Source: Trujillonella endophytica
Lineage (GTDB): Bacteria > Actinomycetota > Actinomycetes > Mycobacteriales > Geodermatophilaceae
Direction of reading: 5' to 3'
DNA length: 64,000 bases
NCBI RefSeq assembly: GCF_900110555.1
Contig: NZ_FOEE01000020.1
Coordinates: 1 to 64,000 of the forward strand
Shown: one piece after another, positions 1 through 8,105 of the stretch
Layout of the letters: every line of letters starts with the position of its first letter
Numbering within the stretch: the stretch's first letter is position 1
Notes under the pieces: generated by a model
The model's database searches: none
What the model saw: only the letters and a program-made list of their open reading frames with translations
What the model was told of the DNA's origin: nothing
Translations under genes and position numbers: made by a program

Positions 1-84
1 GCCATCGACGCCGTCGGCGACACCCAACGCAAAGCCGACGAAGCCATCGACGCCGTCGGCGACACCCAGCGCAAGGCCGACGCC
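1..84 (+). repeat. 42-bp tandem coding repeat, two near-identical copies
   Basis: Bases 1-42 and 43-84 are near-identical direct repeats, each encoding one 14-residue unit; a third, diverged unit follows to about base 126. The array is in frame and may continue upstream of the window. The few differences between the first two copies are mostly synonymous, which suggests recent duplication or ongoing copy-number change. Confidence 0.8.
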
Positions 85-501
85 GCCATCGGCGCCGTCG
101 GCGGGACGATCGAGCGGGCCGGGGGCGCCGTGGGCCGGGCCGAGGCCGTGATCGCGCGGGTGGACCCGCTGCTGGCCGGTTTCGAGGGACCGCTGCGTCA
201 GCTCGTCCCGGTCGTGCAGCGCCTCGCCGAGAGCCTGTCGGCGCAGGAGATCGAGGCGATGGTCGCGATCATCGACCGCCTGCCCACCCTGCTGGGACAC
301 CTGGACGACGATGTGCTGCCGGTGCTCAAGACCCTCGACGGGGTCGGCCCCGACGTGCACGACCTCGTCGACACGATGCAGGACCTGCGCCAGGTGGTGA
401 AGGGCTTCCCCGGCTCCAAGCTGTTCCGGCGCCGGGGCGCCGAGGAGATCGCCGAGGACGACCAGGAGGAGGGGGAGGCGGAGGAGCGGGCCGGGTCCTG
501 A
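1..501 (+). CDS. C-terminal part of a repeat-containing protein of unknown function
   Basis: The frame is open from base 1, so the N-terminus lies outside the window; the visible part is 166 residues. It begins with 14-residue repeats (AIDAVGDTQRKADE, then a near-identical copy, then a decayed one) that look like an amphipathic helical or coiled-coil stalk. A helical domain follows (about residues 45-145, with LPTLLGHLDDDVLPVLKTL), then an acidic tail rich in Glu and Asp. The LDDDVLPVL block resembles a group of short actinobacterial proteins sometimes mislabelled as RuBisCO large subunit; no enzymatic motif is visible. It converges with the minus-strand gene ending at 521. Function is not assigned. 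Confidence 0.7.
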   Translation, partial: AIDAVGDTQRKADEAIDAVGDTQRKADAAIGAVGGTIERAGGAVGRAEAVIARVDPLLAGFEGPLRQLVPVVQRLAESLSAQEIEAMVAIIDRLPTLLGHLDDDVLPVLKTLDGVGPDVHDLVDTMQDLRQVVKGFPGSKLFRRRGAEEIAEDDQEEGEAEERAGS

Positions 502-520
502 GCCGGCCCGCCCCCCTCGC

Positions 521-952
521 TCACGTCTCGGTCGGGTAGCCCAGCGCACGGACGACGTCGCCGATGCGCTCGTAGGTCTCGCCCTCGGGCAGCCGGCGCA
601 GCTCGTCGATAACGGCGTCGGGGGCGCGGTGGTCGAGCGCCGCCTCGACCAGGGCGGGACCGCTGCTCGGGAAGTCGGCCCGGTCCAGCCAGCGCGCGAG
701 CTCGGCCCGGGCGAGGACGGCGTCCCCGGTCGTGCCGGCCGGCACCCCACCGACGAGCGTGCCGCTCGGGTCGGCCGTGAGGTCGGGGTCGCCCTCGGCG
801 ACGGGCTCGACCTCACGCCACTCCTGCGAGCGGGTGGCGTGGTCGGATCTGAGCATCCCCTGGATCTCGTGCTCGAGCTCCTCGTCGAGGCGGGGGTTGT
901 GCTTGGTGCTGCGCGACGAAACGCCGGCGAACTGGTCGTCGCTCTCGCTCAC
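521..952 (-). CDS. DUF2795-like small protein
   Basis: A 143-residue soluble protein. The C-terminal half (LARWLDRADFPSSGPALVEAALDHRAPDAVIDELRRLPEG) reads as the helical DUF2795 type: an A-L-D-R-A-F-P segment, then a short helix ending in L-P-x-G-x-Y. The GTG at 952 was chosen over the upstream ATG at 997 because AGGAGG lies about 7 nt before it. The N-terminal half is charged and probably disordered. The next gene on the same strand (start 1203) is a DUF2945 protein, another small family common in stress-resistant actinobacteria, so the two may be co-transcribed. The molecular role is unknown. Confidence 0.7.
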   Translation of the reverse strand: MSESDDQFAGVSSRSTKHNPRLDEELEHEIQGMLRSDHATRSQEWREVEPVAEGDPDLTADPSGTLVGGVPAGTTGDAVLARAELARWLDRADFPSSGPALVEAALDHRAPDAVIDELRRLPEGETYERIGDVVRALGYPTET

Positions 953-993
953 GGGTGCCTCCTGTGTGCTGGTCGATCCGGGGATCCGGGGGA

Positions 994-1203
994 TCACGTC
1001 TTCTTCAGCGCCGACGGCTTGTGCACCGCCGTCCCGCCGCTCTTCTCGCTCTGCACCTCGTACTGCGGGTCGTCCGAGCTCGCGCGGACCGTGCGGCCGG
1101 CCGCCTCTGTGTCCGTGGTGATCTTCTTCCGGACGGTGCCCTCCGCCTCGCCGCCGTGGCTCTTCCAGGTGACGTGGTCACCCTTCTGCAGGTCCTTCGC
1201 CAT
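994..1203 (-). CDS. DUF2945 (hypervirulence-associated TUDOR-domain) protein
   Basis: A 69-residue protein starting MAKDLQKGDHVTWKSHGGEA and ending in a Lys-rich tail. The order KGDHVTWKSHGG-EGTV, then DPQYEVQSEKSGGTAVHKPSALKK, matches DUF2945: a small SH3/Tudor-like barrel seen in many bacteria and fungi, of unsettled function. The start was set at ATG 1203, with GGGAGGA about 5 nt upstream, rather than the longer frame starting at 1275, whose extension is Arg/Pro-rich and looks non-coding. It lies 41 bp upstream of the DUF2795 gene on the same strand. Confidence 0.8.
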   Translation of the reverse strand: MAKDLQKGDHVTWKSHGGEAEGTVRKKITTDTEAAGRTVRASSDDPQYEVQSEKSGGTAVHKPSALKKT

Positions 1204-1528
1204 CTGGTCCTCCCGGTGCGGACGGGCCGGTGCCCGGCCCGTCCTCGTGCCGTGCCCCCCTGGTCGCCCGGACACACATCACCCGGGCGTGCTCCAGGTT
1301 CACCCCTGCGGGCGCTGCTCCCGACCGACCCTTCACCTAGCGTGGTCGTCGACGGGCGTGAGAGCCGGAAAACCGCGGATCGATGCGGGTCCTGCGACTA
1401 CCCACGGTGATTCCGCCGTCCTCGATCGCCGGCTCGGTCGACTCCATTCCCCCGGGGTCGGCCGGGTCGGCCCACGTCCGGCCCGAGGCGCTGCACCGGG
1501 CGTGCGGCCGCTGCCTACCCTCTGCCGT
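1204..1528. other. Intergenic region between divergent genes
   Basis: A 325-bp gap between the minus-strand DUF2945 gene and the plus-strand siderophore-interacting protein gene. Long frames cross it but have no ribosome binding site or protein-like composition. A TAGCGT box at 1338-1343 resembles a -10 element but is not followed by a start codon. The plus-strand promoter for the next gene lies at its right end. Confidence 0.5.
1516..1521 (+). promoter_or_regulatory. -10 box of a probable leaderless promoter
   Basis: TACCCT is followed by exactly 7 nt and then the GTG start at 1529. No ribosome binding site is present. The same TANNNT-N7-start layout recurs at 4786, 23650 and 61747 and, with a C-ATAAT variant, before argG. 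Confidence 0.6.
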
Positions 1529-2308
1529 GTGACTGCTCCCGACGACGGCCCGCGCGCCGTGGACGTGCTCACCGCCGTCGCGGTCGCCGTCCCCACGCCG
1601 ACCGTGCGCCGGGTCACCCTCACCGGGACGGCGGAGGCGGTCGCGGCCGCCGGACCGACGGTGAACCTGCTGGTGCCACGCGTCGGCGATCCCGCCCCCC
1701 GGTGGCCGACGGTGGCGCGCGACGGCCGCGTCGTCTGGCCGATCGGCGCCCACGGGGTGGCCCTGCGCAGCTACACCGCCCGCCGGCAGGACCCCGCCCG
1801 CGGTGAGGTGGAGATCGACTTCGTGCTGCACGGCGACGGCCCGGCGGCGGCGTGGGCCGCGGCCGCCGCCCCGGGCGCTCTCCTCGGCATCGCCGGCAGC
1901 GGCGACCTCGGGATCCGGCCGGCCGCCTCCCTCCTGCTGGTCGGGGACGAGACCGCGCTGCCCGCGATCAGCCGGATCCTGGCCGAGGCCGCGCCCACGA
2001 CGACCGGCCTGGCCCTCGTGGAGGTCGAGGGCCCGCGGGAAGAGCAGCCGCTGGCGGCACCGGCCGGTGTGACCGTCCGGTGGCTGCACCGCGACGGCAC
2101 CCCGCCCGGGGAGGGCACGCTGCTCGCCGACGCGGTCGCGGCGCTGGAGCCGCCGGCCGCGGACGACGTGTTCGCGTGGGTGGCCGCGGAGTCCGCCGCC
2201 GTCCGGACGATCCGCGCCGACCTCCGCGCACGCTGGGGGCTCGGCCGCGCCGGGCACCACGCCATCGGCTACTGGCGCCGCGGCCGGGCGATGAGCCCCG
2301 CGGGCTGA
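1529..2308 (+). CDS. Siderophore-interacting protein (FAD-dependent ferric-siderophore reductase family)
   Basis: A 259-residue protein of the SIP family, which holds FAD and reduces ferric siderophores in the cytoplasm so that iron is released. The FAD-binding barrel contains the signature RSYTARR at residues 80-86 (consensus RxYS/TxR). The C-terminal SIP domain runs from about residue 130 (LLLVGDETALPAISRIL) to the end (GHHAIGYWRRG), close to the family pattern. Length is normal for the family. The GTG start at 1529 is set by the domain start and the leaderless -10 box; the open frame upstream back to 629 is not coding. No siderophore synthesis or uptake genes are nearby. Confidence 0.85.
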   Translation: MTAPDDGPRAVDVLTAVAVAVPTPTVRRVTLTGTAEAVAAAGPTVNLLVPRVGDPAPRWPTVARDGRVVWPIGAHGVALRSYTARRQDPARGEVEIDFVLHGDGPAAAWAAAAAPGALLGIAGSGDLGIRPAASLLLVGDETALPAISRILAEAAPTTTGLALVEVEGPREEQPLAAPAGVTVRWLHRDGTPPGEGTLLADAVAALEPPAADDVFAWVAAESAAVRTIRADLRARWGLGRAGHHAIGYWRRGRAMSPAG

Positions 2309-2336
2309 GCCCGAACCGCCCGCGCGCCGTCGCCCC

Positions 2337-2406
2337 GTGCAGAAGCGCGGAATTGCACCGGGCAGAAGCGCGGAATTGCACGGCGCGGAAGCGCGGAATT
2401 GCGCGG
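2337..2406. repeat. Three tandem copies of a 23-bp palindromic repeat
   Basis: The core AGAAGCGCGGAATTGC starts at 2341 and 2364, and a variant starting GGAAG at 2387, so the period is exactly 23 bp. Each unit is framed by GTGCA...TGCAC-type inverted ends that could form a short hairpin. The array lies between the siderophore-interacting protein gene and the response regulator gene. Related units occur at 32001-32050 and 56289-56382. Confidence 0.8.
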
Positions 2407-2512
2407 CGGCGCGGCGTCCAGGGAGTTCACAGGTAGCGTCCAGTCCGGGCGCAGCCGCCGGACCGACCCTCGTGTCATGACGACGGCATCGGTGCGTTCT
2501 GTGGGAGGAGCC

Positions 2513-3253
2513 GTGCAGGGGACCCGGGATCAGGGCGGCTCCGCCGGGCGCGCGCCGGAGGCGCGGTTGCTCGTGGTGGACGACGAGCCCAACATCCGTG
2601 AACTGCTGTCGGCGAGCCTGCGCTACGCCGGCTTCGAGGTGGCGACGGCGGCCGACGGTCAGCAGGCGCTGGCCATGGCGGCGTCCTTCAGGCCCGACCT
2701 GCTCGTGCTCGACGTGATGATGCCGGGGCTGGACGGCTTCGGCGTCGTGCGCCGGCTGCGGGAGACCGGCCGGCACACCCCGGTCCTGTTCCTCACCGCC
2801 CGGGACGCGCCGGAGGACAAGGTGTCGGGCCTGACCCTCGGCGGGGACGACTACGTGACCAAACCCTTCAGCCTCGACGAGGTGGTGGCGCGGATCCGGG
2901 CGGTGCTGCGCCGCACCAGCGCGGGCGCCCAGCGGGCGGCGGAGGCGCCGCGGCTGACCTTCGCCGACATCGAGCTGGACGAGGAGTCGCACGAGGTGGT
3001 CAAGGCCGGCACCCTGATCGGCCTCTCCCCCACCGAGTTCAAGCTGCTGCGCTACCTGATGGCCAACGCCGGGCGGGTGCTGTCGAAGGCGCAGATCCTG
3101 GACCACGTGTGGAACTACGACTTCAACGGCGAGGCCAACGTCGTCGAGTCCTACATCTCCTACCTGCGCCGCAAGGTCGACACCACCGAGCCCCGTCTCC
3201 TGCACACCATCCGGGGGGTCGGCTACACCCTGCGGCTGCCGCGGGGCGCATGA
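2513..3253 (+). CDS. OmpR/PhoB-type response regulator
   Basis: A two-component DNA-binding response regulator of about 246 residues. The receiver domain has the acidic pair (VVDDEPNIRELL), the phospho-acceptor Asp at about residue 67 (LVLDVMMPG), the Thr switch (LFLTARDA) and the conserved Lys (DDYVTKPF). A winged-helix effector follows (LSPTEFKLLRYLMANAGRVLSKAQILDHVW...VESYISYLRRKVD...IRGVGYTLR). It overlaps the downstream sensor kinase by 4 bp (ATGA), so the pair is co-translated. The start is uncertain: GTG 2513 has GGGAGG 4 nt upstream, while ATG 2477 would add 12 residues but has no ribosome site. It resembles TcrA/MprA-type actinobacterial regulators; the signal is unknown. Confidence 0.9.
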   Translation: MQGTRDQGGSAGRAPEARLLVVDDEPNIRELLSASLRYAGFEVATAADGQQALAMAASFRPDLLVLDVMMPGLDGFGVVRRLRETGRHTPVLFLTARDAPEDKVSGLTLGGDDYVTKPFSLDEVVARIRAVLRRTSAGAQRAAEAPRLTFADIELDEESHEVVKAGTLIGLSPTEFKLLRYLMANAGRVLSKAQILDHVWNYDFNGEANVVESYISYLRRKVDTTEPRLLHTIRGVGYTLRLPRGA

Positions 3254-4767
3254 CGGGTCGTCCCGCGCCCGACCCGCGGGGCCCCCGGGTTCCCCTCCGG
3301 GTCACCCTCGTGGCGCTGATGGTCGCGCTGCTGAGCGTCGCCCTGCTGGCGACCGGCTTCGCCACCGCCTCCCTGCTGCGCGACTACCTGCAACAGGAGC
3401 GGGACGACGAGCTGCGCGGGACGGTCGCCAACCTCGGGGGGCCCGAGCTGATGGCTGCCTGCCTGCACACCGCCTATCCGCAACCGACGCCGTACTACAT
3501 CGCGTGCGTGCTGCCGGACAGCGACGAGCCGGTGGTCATCGGCGCCCCCCAGGGGCAGGCCGACGGCGGGCTGCCGGAGCTGAGCGAGGACGAGGTCGAG
3601 GAGCTGCGGGAGGACCGGCGCCCGGTGACGGTGCACACCGACGGCGACGCGTGGCGGCTGGCGTCGAGGGAGCTGCGCGGCGGCTACACGCTGGTCGTCG
3701 GCGTCGACCTCGAGAGCGACGAGAAGGCGATCGCCCGGCTCGTGCGCATCGAGCTGTTCGTCGGGCTGGTGGTGCTGGCCGTCCTGGGCGCCGCCGGGTA
3801 CATGCTGGTGCGCAACAGCCTGCGCCCTCTCGCCGAGGTGGAGCAGACCGCGCGGGCCATCGCCGCCGGAGACCTCTCCCGCCGGGTGCCGGCGGGGAAC
3901 GAGCGGACCGAGGTGGGCCGGCTCTCGGCCGCGCTCAACGGGATGCTGGCCCGCATCGAGAGCGCGTTCTCCGCGCAGCGCGCCTCGGAGGAGCAGGCGC
4001 GCGGCTCCGAGGGGCGGATGCGCCAGTTCGTCGCGGACGCCAGCCACGAGCTGCGCACCCCGCTGACGTCGATCCGGGGCTTCGCCGAGCTCTACCGCCA
4101 GGGCGCCGTCCGCGATCCCGACGACGTCGGCCGGCTGATGCAGCGCATCGAGTCCGAGGGCGCCCGGATGGGCGTGCTGGTCGAGGACCTCCTGCAGCTG
4201 GCCCGGCTGGACCAGCAGCGACCGCTGACCGTCACCCCCGTCGACCTCGCGGAGGTGGCCGGCGACGTCGTCCACGACGCCCGCGCGCTGCAGCCGGACC
4301 GGCCGCTGGAGCTGGTCCTCGACCCGGCGCTGACCGAGCTCCCCGTGGTGCTGGGAGACGAGGCGCGGCTGCGCCAGGTCGTGGGCAACCTCGTCACGAA
4401 CGCGCTGGTGCACACCCCCGGCGACGCCCGGGTGACGGTCACGCTCGGCGAGGAGGCCGGCCTTCCGGACCAGGAGGACGACGGCGGGTGGGTGGTCGTC
4501 ACCGTCGCCGACGAGGGGCCGGGCCTGGCGGCCGGAGACGCCGCGCGGGTGTTCGAGCGCTTCTACCGCGCCGATCCCAGCCGCAACCGCGCGGCCGGGG
4601 GAACGGGCCTGGGCCTGGCGATCGTCGCCTCGCTGGTCGCCGCGCACGGCGGCACGGTCGACCTGACCACCGCGCCCGGACGGGGGTCCGTGTTCACGGT
4701 GCGCCTGCCGCGCAGCGGTCCGCCGGAGCCGCCCGGAGCGCCCGCGGGCACCGGGGTCCCCGCCTGA
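3250..4767 (+). CDS. Membrane sensor histidine kinase, partner of the preceding regulator
   Basis: A 505-residue histidine kinase. TM1 lies at about residues 17-40, and an acidic extracytoplasmic domain with two visible Cys (ACLH, YIACVLP) runs to about 160. TM2 follows at about 168-190. Next are a HAMP linker (NSLRPLAEVEQTARAIAAGDLSRRV), a dimerisation domain with phospho-acceptor His266 (SHELRTPLTS), and an ATPase domain with N box (Asn384), DEGPGL, FERFYRAD and GTGLGLAI. The ATG at 3250 overlaps the regulator's stop. The signal is not predictable; the two sensor Cys may be structurally linked. The C-terminal Pro/Gly tail is probably disordered. Confidence 0.92.
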   Translation: MTGRPAPDPRGPRVPLRVTLVALMVALLSVALLATGFATASLLRDYLQQERDDELRGTVANLGGPELMAACLHTAYPQPTPYYIACVLPDSDEPVVIGAPQGQADGGLPELSEDEVEELREDRRPVTVHTDGDAWRLASRELRGGYTLVVGVDLESDEKAIARLVRIELFVGLVVLAVLGAAGYMLVRNSLRPLAEVEQTARAIAAGDLSRRVPAGNERTEVGRLSAALNGMLARIESAFSAQRASEEQARGSEGRMRQFVADASHELRTPLTSIRGFAELYRQGAVRDPDDVGRLMQRIESEGARMGVLVEDLLQLARLDQQRPLTVTPVDLAEVAGDVVHDARALQPDRPLELVLDPALTELPVVLGDEARLRQVVGNLVTNALVHTPGDARVTVTLGEEAGLPDQEDDGGWVVVTVADEGPGLAAGDAARVFERFYRADPSRNRAAGGTGLGLAIVASLVAAHGGTVDLTTAPGRGSVFTVRLPRSGPPEPPGAPAGTGVPA

Positions 4768-4785
4768 GCCCGCAGCCCCGCTGGC

Positions 4786-4791
4786 TACCGT
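4786..4791 (+). promoter_or_regulatory. -10 box of a probable leaderless promoter
   Basis: TACCGT, then 7 nt, then GTG at 4799. It lies 19 nt after the histidine kinase stop, so the thioesterase gene can be transcribed on its own, without a leader. Confidence 0.55.
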
Positions 4792-4798
4792 CGGAGAC

Positions 4799-5530
4799 GT
4801 GAGCACGCACCCCGAGGAACCGCCCTACGACGCCGAGCTGATGGCCGCCGTCACCGACCTGGGCGAGGCCCTGCGGGGGCTGGTCGACGCATCGGTGCGC
4901 ACCGACGTCCCCGCCGCCGACCTGCGCGCCGCCGCGGCCGGCGCGCGCGAGCTGACCGAGCGGCTGGCGGCGAGCCGCCGGCCCGCCGGCCACCTCTCGC
5001 CGCTGGACGACGTGCTCGCGTTCCGCCAGGTCTTCAACATGGTCAGCGGGGTGGGCAGCGCGCTCGCTCCGCCGGTCGTCCTGCGCGTGGTCGACGGCGG
5101 CGTGATCGCCGAGACCGTCTTCGGGCTGGCCTACGAGGGGCCGCCCGGCTATCTGCACGGCGGCATGAGCGGTCTGGTGATGGACCAGGTCCTCGGCGGG
5201 GCCGCGATCCACGCCGGGTTGTGGGGGATGACCGCCCGGCTCGAGCTGGACTACCGGGGGCCGGTGCCGCTGGACACCCCCGTCGTCCTCGCCGCGCGGG
5301 TCGGCGAGTCCGCCGGACGCAAGACGATCGTCACGGGGAGCATCGCCCTGGCCGCGACTCCGGACCGCCCGCTGGTCGAGGCGCGCGGCGTCTTCGTCAC
5401 GCCGCGCACCGAGACCGTCGACAGCTACTTCGCCGGTGTCACCGACGGCTCCGGCCGGCACACCCAGCCGGGCCGCAAGCCGGTGCAGATCCGGCCCACG
5501 GACGCCACCGCGCCCGTCGTGGCGCCGTGA
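4799..5530 (+). CDS. PaaI-type hotdog-fold thioesterase
   Basis: A 243-residue protein. The C-terminal half is a hotdog thioesterase domain with the family motif [18 protein letters not shown]: His120 and Gly121-Gly122 precede the long hotdog helix that carries Asp129. Such enzymes hydrolyse acyl-CoA or aryl-CoA thioesters in the cytoplasm. The N-terminal 85 residues are an Ala-rich helical extension ([18 protein letters not shown]) often seen in actinobacterial members. The GTG start is supported by the leaderless box. It overlaps the following cysQ-like gene by 4 bp (GTGA). The substrate cannot be read from sequence. Confidence 0.82.
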   Translation: MSTHPEEPPYDAELMAAVTDLGEALRGLVDASVRTDVPAADLRAAAAGARELTERLAASRRPAGHLSPLDDVLAFRQVFNMVSGVGSALAPPVVLRVVDGGVIAETVFGLAYEGPPGYLHGGMSGLVMDQVLGGAAIHAGLWGMTARLELDYRGPVPLDTPVVLAARVGESAGRKTIVTGSIALAATPDRPLVEARGVFVTPRTETVDSYFAGVTDGSGRHTQPGRKPVQIRPTDATAPVVAP

Positions 5531-6252
5531 CCGACGTCGCGGTCGCCGTCGCGGCGGCCCGCGCCGCCGCGGAGGTCCTGCTGGAGCTGCGCGGGGGCGG
5601 GCTCACCGGCCGGGAGCTCGGCGACGCCGGGGACGCGGCGGCGCAGGAGGCCATCGCGGCGGTGCTGCGGCGCGAGCGGCCCGACGACGCCGTGTTCAGC
5701 GAGGAGGCCGCCGACGACCCGCGCCGGCTCGCGGCCGACCGGGTGTGGATCGTCGACCCGCTCGACGGCACCCGCGAGTACGGCGAGCCCGGCCGGGTCG
5801 ACTGGGCGGTGCACGTCGCCCTCTGGGCCGCCGGCGGGCTGGGCGCCGCCGCCGTGGCCCTGCCCGGGCTGGACGAGGAACTCGTCACCGACCCCGCGCC
5901 GGCGCTGCCGGGGACCGTGACCGCTCGCCCGCGGATCGCGGTGAGCCGCAGCCGGCCCCCCGCCGTCGCCACCGCGGCCGCGCGGGCCGTCGGCGGCGAG
6001 CTCGTGCCGCTGGGGTCGGCCGGCTACAAGGTGACCGCCGTCGTCCGGGGCGAGGTCGATGCCTACGTCCACGCCGGAGGCCAGTACCAGTGGGACTCGG
6101 CCGCCCCGGTCGCCGTCGCCCTCGCGGCGGGGCTGCACGCGAGCCGGCTCGACGGCTCTCCGCTGCGCTACAACGCGCCCGACCCGTGGCTGCCCGACCT
6201 GCTGGTCTGCCGCCCGGAGCTGGCCGCCGACCTCCTGGCCGCCGTGCGCTGA
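5527..6252 (+). CDS. cysQ: 3'(2'),5'-bisphosphate nucleotidase (CysQ-like, inositol monophosphatase family)
   Basis: A 241-residue member of the inositol-monophosphatase superfamily. Metal-binding motifs are intact: the SEE pair near residue 59, VDPLDGT with Asp77 and Asp80, and WDSAAP at 189-194. CysQ-type enzymes dephosphorylate PAP or PAPS, clearing the by-product of sulfate assimilation and sulfotransferase reactions. The cysD and cysN genes directly downstream strongly favour this role over inositol phosphate hydrolysis. The GTG start overlaps the thioesterase stop by 4 bp. A 109-bp gap separates it from cysD. Confidence 0.85.
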   Translation: MTDVAVAVAAARAAAEVLLELRGGGLTGRELGDAGDAAAQEAIAAVLRRERPDDAVFSEEAADDPRRLAADRVWIVDPLDGTREYGEPGRVDWAVHVALWAAGGLGAAAVALPGLDEELVTDPAPALPGTVTARPRIAVSRSRPPAVATAAARAVGGELVPLGSAGYKVTAVVRGEVDAYVHAGGQYQWDSAAPVAVALAAGLHASRLDGSPLRYNAPDPWLPDLLVCRPELAADLLAAVR

Positions 6253-6361
6253 GCGTCATGGCGGACACTGGTCGGGGAATCCCCTCCGATCCGGTGCGGT
6301 TGCTGCTGGATCGAGGTGCCTCCACCTGTCCGCCGTCCCCCAGCTCGGGAGCCTTGAGTTC

Positions 6362-7270
6362 GTGACGAGTCCTGACTACCGGCTGACGCAGCTGGAGACG
6401 CTGGAGGCCGAGTCCGTCCACGTCATCCGCGAGGTCGCCGCCGAGCTGGAGCGCCCGGTGCTGCTCTTCTCCGGCGGCAAGGACTCGATCGTGATGCTGG
6501 AGCTCGCCCGCAAGGCGTTCGCGCCGGCGCGGATCCCCTTCCCGGTGATGCACGTCGACACCGGGCTGAACTTCCCCGAGGTGCTGGACTTCCGCGACAA
6601 GCGGGTCGCCGAGCTCGGCGTGCAGCTGGTGGTCGCCTCCGTGCCCGACGCGATCGCGGCCGGCACGGTCAAGGAGGAGCCCAACGGCTCCCGCAACCGG
6701 ATCCAGACGCCGGTACTGCTGGACGCGGTCGAGGAGCACGGGTTCACCGCGCTGTTCGGCGGCGCCCGCCGCGACGAGGACAAGGCCCGCGCCAAGGAGC
6801 GGGTGTTCTCCTTCCGCGACGAGTTCGGCCAGTGGGACCCGAAGAACCAGCGCCCCGAGCTGTGGGACCTCTACAACGGCCGCATCCACATCGGCGAGTC
6901 GCTCCGCGTCTTCCCGCTGTCGAACTGGACCGAGCTCGACATCTGGCAGTACATCGCCCGCGAGAACATCGCCATCCCGCCGCTCTACCTCGCCCAGGAG
7001 CGGGAGGTCGTCGAGCGCCAGGGGATGCTCTACGCGGTCAACGAGTTCATCCGCCCCCGCGACGGCGAGCACGTGTTCCGCGAGACGGTCCGCTACCGCA
7101 CCGTCGGCGACGCGAACCTGACCGCCGCCGTCCGCTCGCACGCGGTCACGGTCGAGGAGGTCATCGCCGAGATCGCCGTGACCCGGATGACCGAGCGGGG
7201 CGCCACCCGCGGCGACGACAAGGTGAGCGACGCGGCCATGGAGGACCGGAAGAAGGAGGGTTACTTCTAG
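6362..7270 (+). CDS. cysD: Sulfate adenylyltransferase subunit 2 (CysD)
   Basis: A 302-residue protein, exactly the usual CysD length. It is the small ATP-pyrophosphatase-fold subunit that, with CysN, makes adenosine 5'-phosphosulfate from sulfate and ATP. The PP-loop SGGKDS is at residues 37-42. Other hallmarks are HVDTGLNFPE, GGARRDEDKARAKERVFSFRDEFGQWDPKNQRPELW, and the C-terminal region MTERGATRGDDK...KKEGYF. The GTG at 6362 gives the family N-terminus; a weak GGGAG lies 12 nt upstream. It is separated from cysN by an SDR gene, an unusual arrangement. Confidence 0.96.
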   Translation: MTSPDYRLTQLETLEAESVHVIREVAAELERPVLLFSGGKDSIVMLELARKAFAPARIPFPVMHVDTGLNFPEVLDFRDKRVAELGVQLVVASVPDAIAAGTVKEEPNGSRNRIQTPVLLDAVEEHGFTALFGGARRDEDKARAKERVFSFRDEFGQWDPKNQRPELWDLYNGRIHIGESLRVFPLSNWTELDIWQYIARENIAIPPLYLAQEREVVERQGMLYAVNEFIRPRDGEHVFRETVRYRTVGDANLTAAVRSHAVTVEEVIAEIAVTRMTERGATRGDDKVSDAAMEDRKKEGYF

Positions 7271-8035
7271 GTGCGCAGGCTGGAGGGCAAGGGCGTGCTC
7301 GTCGCCGGTGGCGGCGGGATCGGCGGAGCGCTGGCCGCGCGCTTCGCGAGCGAGGGTGCCGGCGTCGTGCTGGGGGACCTGGACCTCGCGGCGGCCCAGG
7401 TCGTGGTCGACCGGATCGTCGCCGACGGCGGCCGGGCGGTCGCGGTGCACCTGGACGGCGCCGACGAGGACTCGATCGCGTCGGCCGTCGCGACGACCGT
7501 CAGTGCCTACGGCGGGCTGGACGGTCTGCACGTCAACTTCGCCAGCTTCGTGGACAGCGCGGACGGCGTCGGCGTCGTCGACCTGCCGCTCGAGGTCTTC
7601 GACGAGGCGGTCCGGGTCAACCAGCGCGGTCACCTGCTGTGCACCAAGCTCGCGCTGCCGCCGATGATCGAGCGCGGCGGCGGGTCGATCGTCTACACCA
7701 GCTCCGCCGCCGCGTACCTGGGCGAGACGACCCGGCTGCCGTACGCCATGAGCAAGGCCGCCGGCCTCGCCCTCATGCGGCACGTCGCCTCCCGCTACGG
7801 CCGCAACGGCGTCCGGGCGAACGCGATCGCACCGGGGCTCATCGTGCACCCCCGGGCCCTCGCCGAGCTGCCGCCGGAGTTCGTCCAGAACGCGGTGAAG
7901 CGCACCTGGATCAAGTCCCGGCTCGGCGCTCCCGAGGACGTCGCCGCCACCGCCGCGCACCTCATGTCCGACGACGGCGCCTACATCACGGGCCAGGTGA
8001 TCAGCGTCGACGGCGGCGCCACCCGTCGGGCCTGA
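7271..8035 (+). CDS. Short-chain dehydrogenase/reductase inserted between cysD and cysN
   Basis: A 254-residue classical SDR. The nucleotide-binding loop is AGGGGIGGALA at about residues 12-22, a variant of TGxxxGIG. An Asp after beta-2 (GDLDLA) favours NAD(H). The catalytic triad is Ser near 145 (YTSSAAA), Tyr158 and Lys162 (YAMSK). The usual NAG motif reads NFAS. The C-terminus ends ITGQVISVDGGATRR. It starts on the base after the cysD stop, with AAGGAGGG 10 nt upstream inside cysD, so it is coupled to cysD translation. No link of an SDR to sulfate activation is known to me; it may be a passenger. Confidence 0.85.
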   Translation: MRRLEGKGVLVAGGGGIGGALAARFASEGAGVVLGDLDLAAAQVVVDRIVADGGRAVAVHLDGADEDSIASAVATTVSAYGGLDGLHVNFASFVDSADGVGVVDLPLEVFDEAVRVNQRGHLLCTKLALPPMIERGGGSIVYTSSAAAYLGETTRLPYAMSKAAGLALMRHVASRYGRNGVRANAIAPGLIVHPRALAELPPEFVQNAVKRTWIKSRLGAPEDVAATAAHLMSDDGAYITGQVISVDGGATRRA

Positions 8036-8105
8036 CCCCGGTCCCGCGGGACGCATCGACCGGCCCCCGGACGCCGTCGCCGCGGAGCCGGGGGCACCGT
8101 CGGGG

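Noticed and set aside
1-84. A possible CRISPR array from the regular repeats
   Set aside because: The repeats are contiguous without spacers and in frame with a protein; they are coding tandem repeats.
1337-3205. A 622-codon minus-strand frame opposite the siderophore-interacting protein and response regulator
   Set aside because: It is a shadow of two clear plus-strand genes and runs through the repeat array.
6253-6361. A sulfur- or SAM-sensing riboswitch before cysD
   Set aside because: The 109-bp leader has several hairpins but none of the conserved cores I know for SAM riboswitches; no support.
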